DNA of 24,544 nt from Trichomonas tenax (lineage: Eukaryota > Parabasalia > Trichomonadida > Trichomonadidae): assembly GCA_023091735.1 (NCBI GenBank), contig JALKBU010000790.1, forward strand, positions 1-24,544. Direction: 5' to 3'. The position numbers were made by a program, and so were the translations under genes. The notes beneath the pieces are model-generated. The model saw only the letters and a program-made list of their open reading frames with translations. It searched no databases and was not told where the DNA came from. This document shows, piece after piece, positions 24,468 through 24,544 of this stretch. Every line of letters starts with the position of its first letter. Position 1 is the stretch's first letter.

Positions 24468-24544
24468 AGTTTTATATTGGATAAAAATTTAAAATATTAT
24501 TTTTTAATACCAATTAAATCATGAGCTTAAGCAGATCTGAGAGA

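Overview
Organism and style. The window looks like nuclear DNA of a parabasalid protist (Trichomonas vaginalis or a relative such as Tritrichomonas). The sequence is AT-rich, and the long genes are uninterrupted with no recognisable introns. Most long genes have a trichomonad-type initiator (Inr, TCA followed by a pyrimidine/T-A stretch) about 10-40 bases before the ATG. The families present (dynamin-related GTPase, PP1-like phosphatase, Ras-superfamily GTPase, SFT2, tetraspanin, ankyrin/coiled-coil protein, virus-like mobile DNA) also fit. The species itself cannot be fixed from the sequence alone.

Layout. Positions 1-12603 are ordinary host genes: an EB1-like CH-domain protein (1037-1561,+), a dynamin-related protein (2048-3832,+), a 92-aa coiled-coil protein (4024-4302,-), a 277-aa unknown (5499-6332,+), a PP1-like phosphatase (6780-7694,-), a small GTPase with no usable ATG (8244-8828,+), an SFT2-like membrane protein (9120-9566,-) and a 990-aa tail-anchored coiled-coil protein (9631-12603,-). 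A tetraspanin (14716-15519,-) and an ankyrin/coiled-coil protein (21192-22253,+) are the only intact host-type genes further right.

Positions about 13.0-13.65 kb and 17.0-24.5 kb are debris of virus-like elements. Recognisable pieces are the C-terminal part of a superfamily 3 (D5-like) helicase, an HNH homing-endonuclease fragment, a RuvC/poxvirus-A22-like Holliday-junction resolvase, a Maverick/Polinton-type major capsid protein, a protein with two copies of a phage/large-virus-type repeat, and several tiny tightly packed or overlapping ORFs. Nearly all carry a nonsense codon, a frameshift, a lost start or a truncation. The one clearly intact element-type gene is a small basic protein at 24129-24467 (-). 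Element ORFs share an AT-rich leader (roughly TAATTTATTTTTT, then a short spacer, then A-rich sequence and ATG) instead of the host Inr. This suggests they belonged to one family with its own promoter class.

Stretches between genes from 13.6 to 16.9 kb hold decayed coding fragments and three long inverted repeats (20-bp perfect; 43-bp with three mismatches; about 70-bp head-to-head gene-fragment pair). A 17-bp hairpin sits exactly where the capsid gene is cut off. Two pairs of small hairpins, one showing a compensatory base change, lie inside the 24129-24467 gene. No tRNA, rRNA or CRISPR array was seen.
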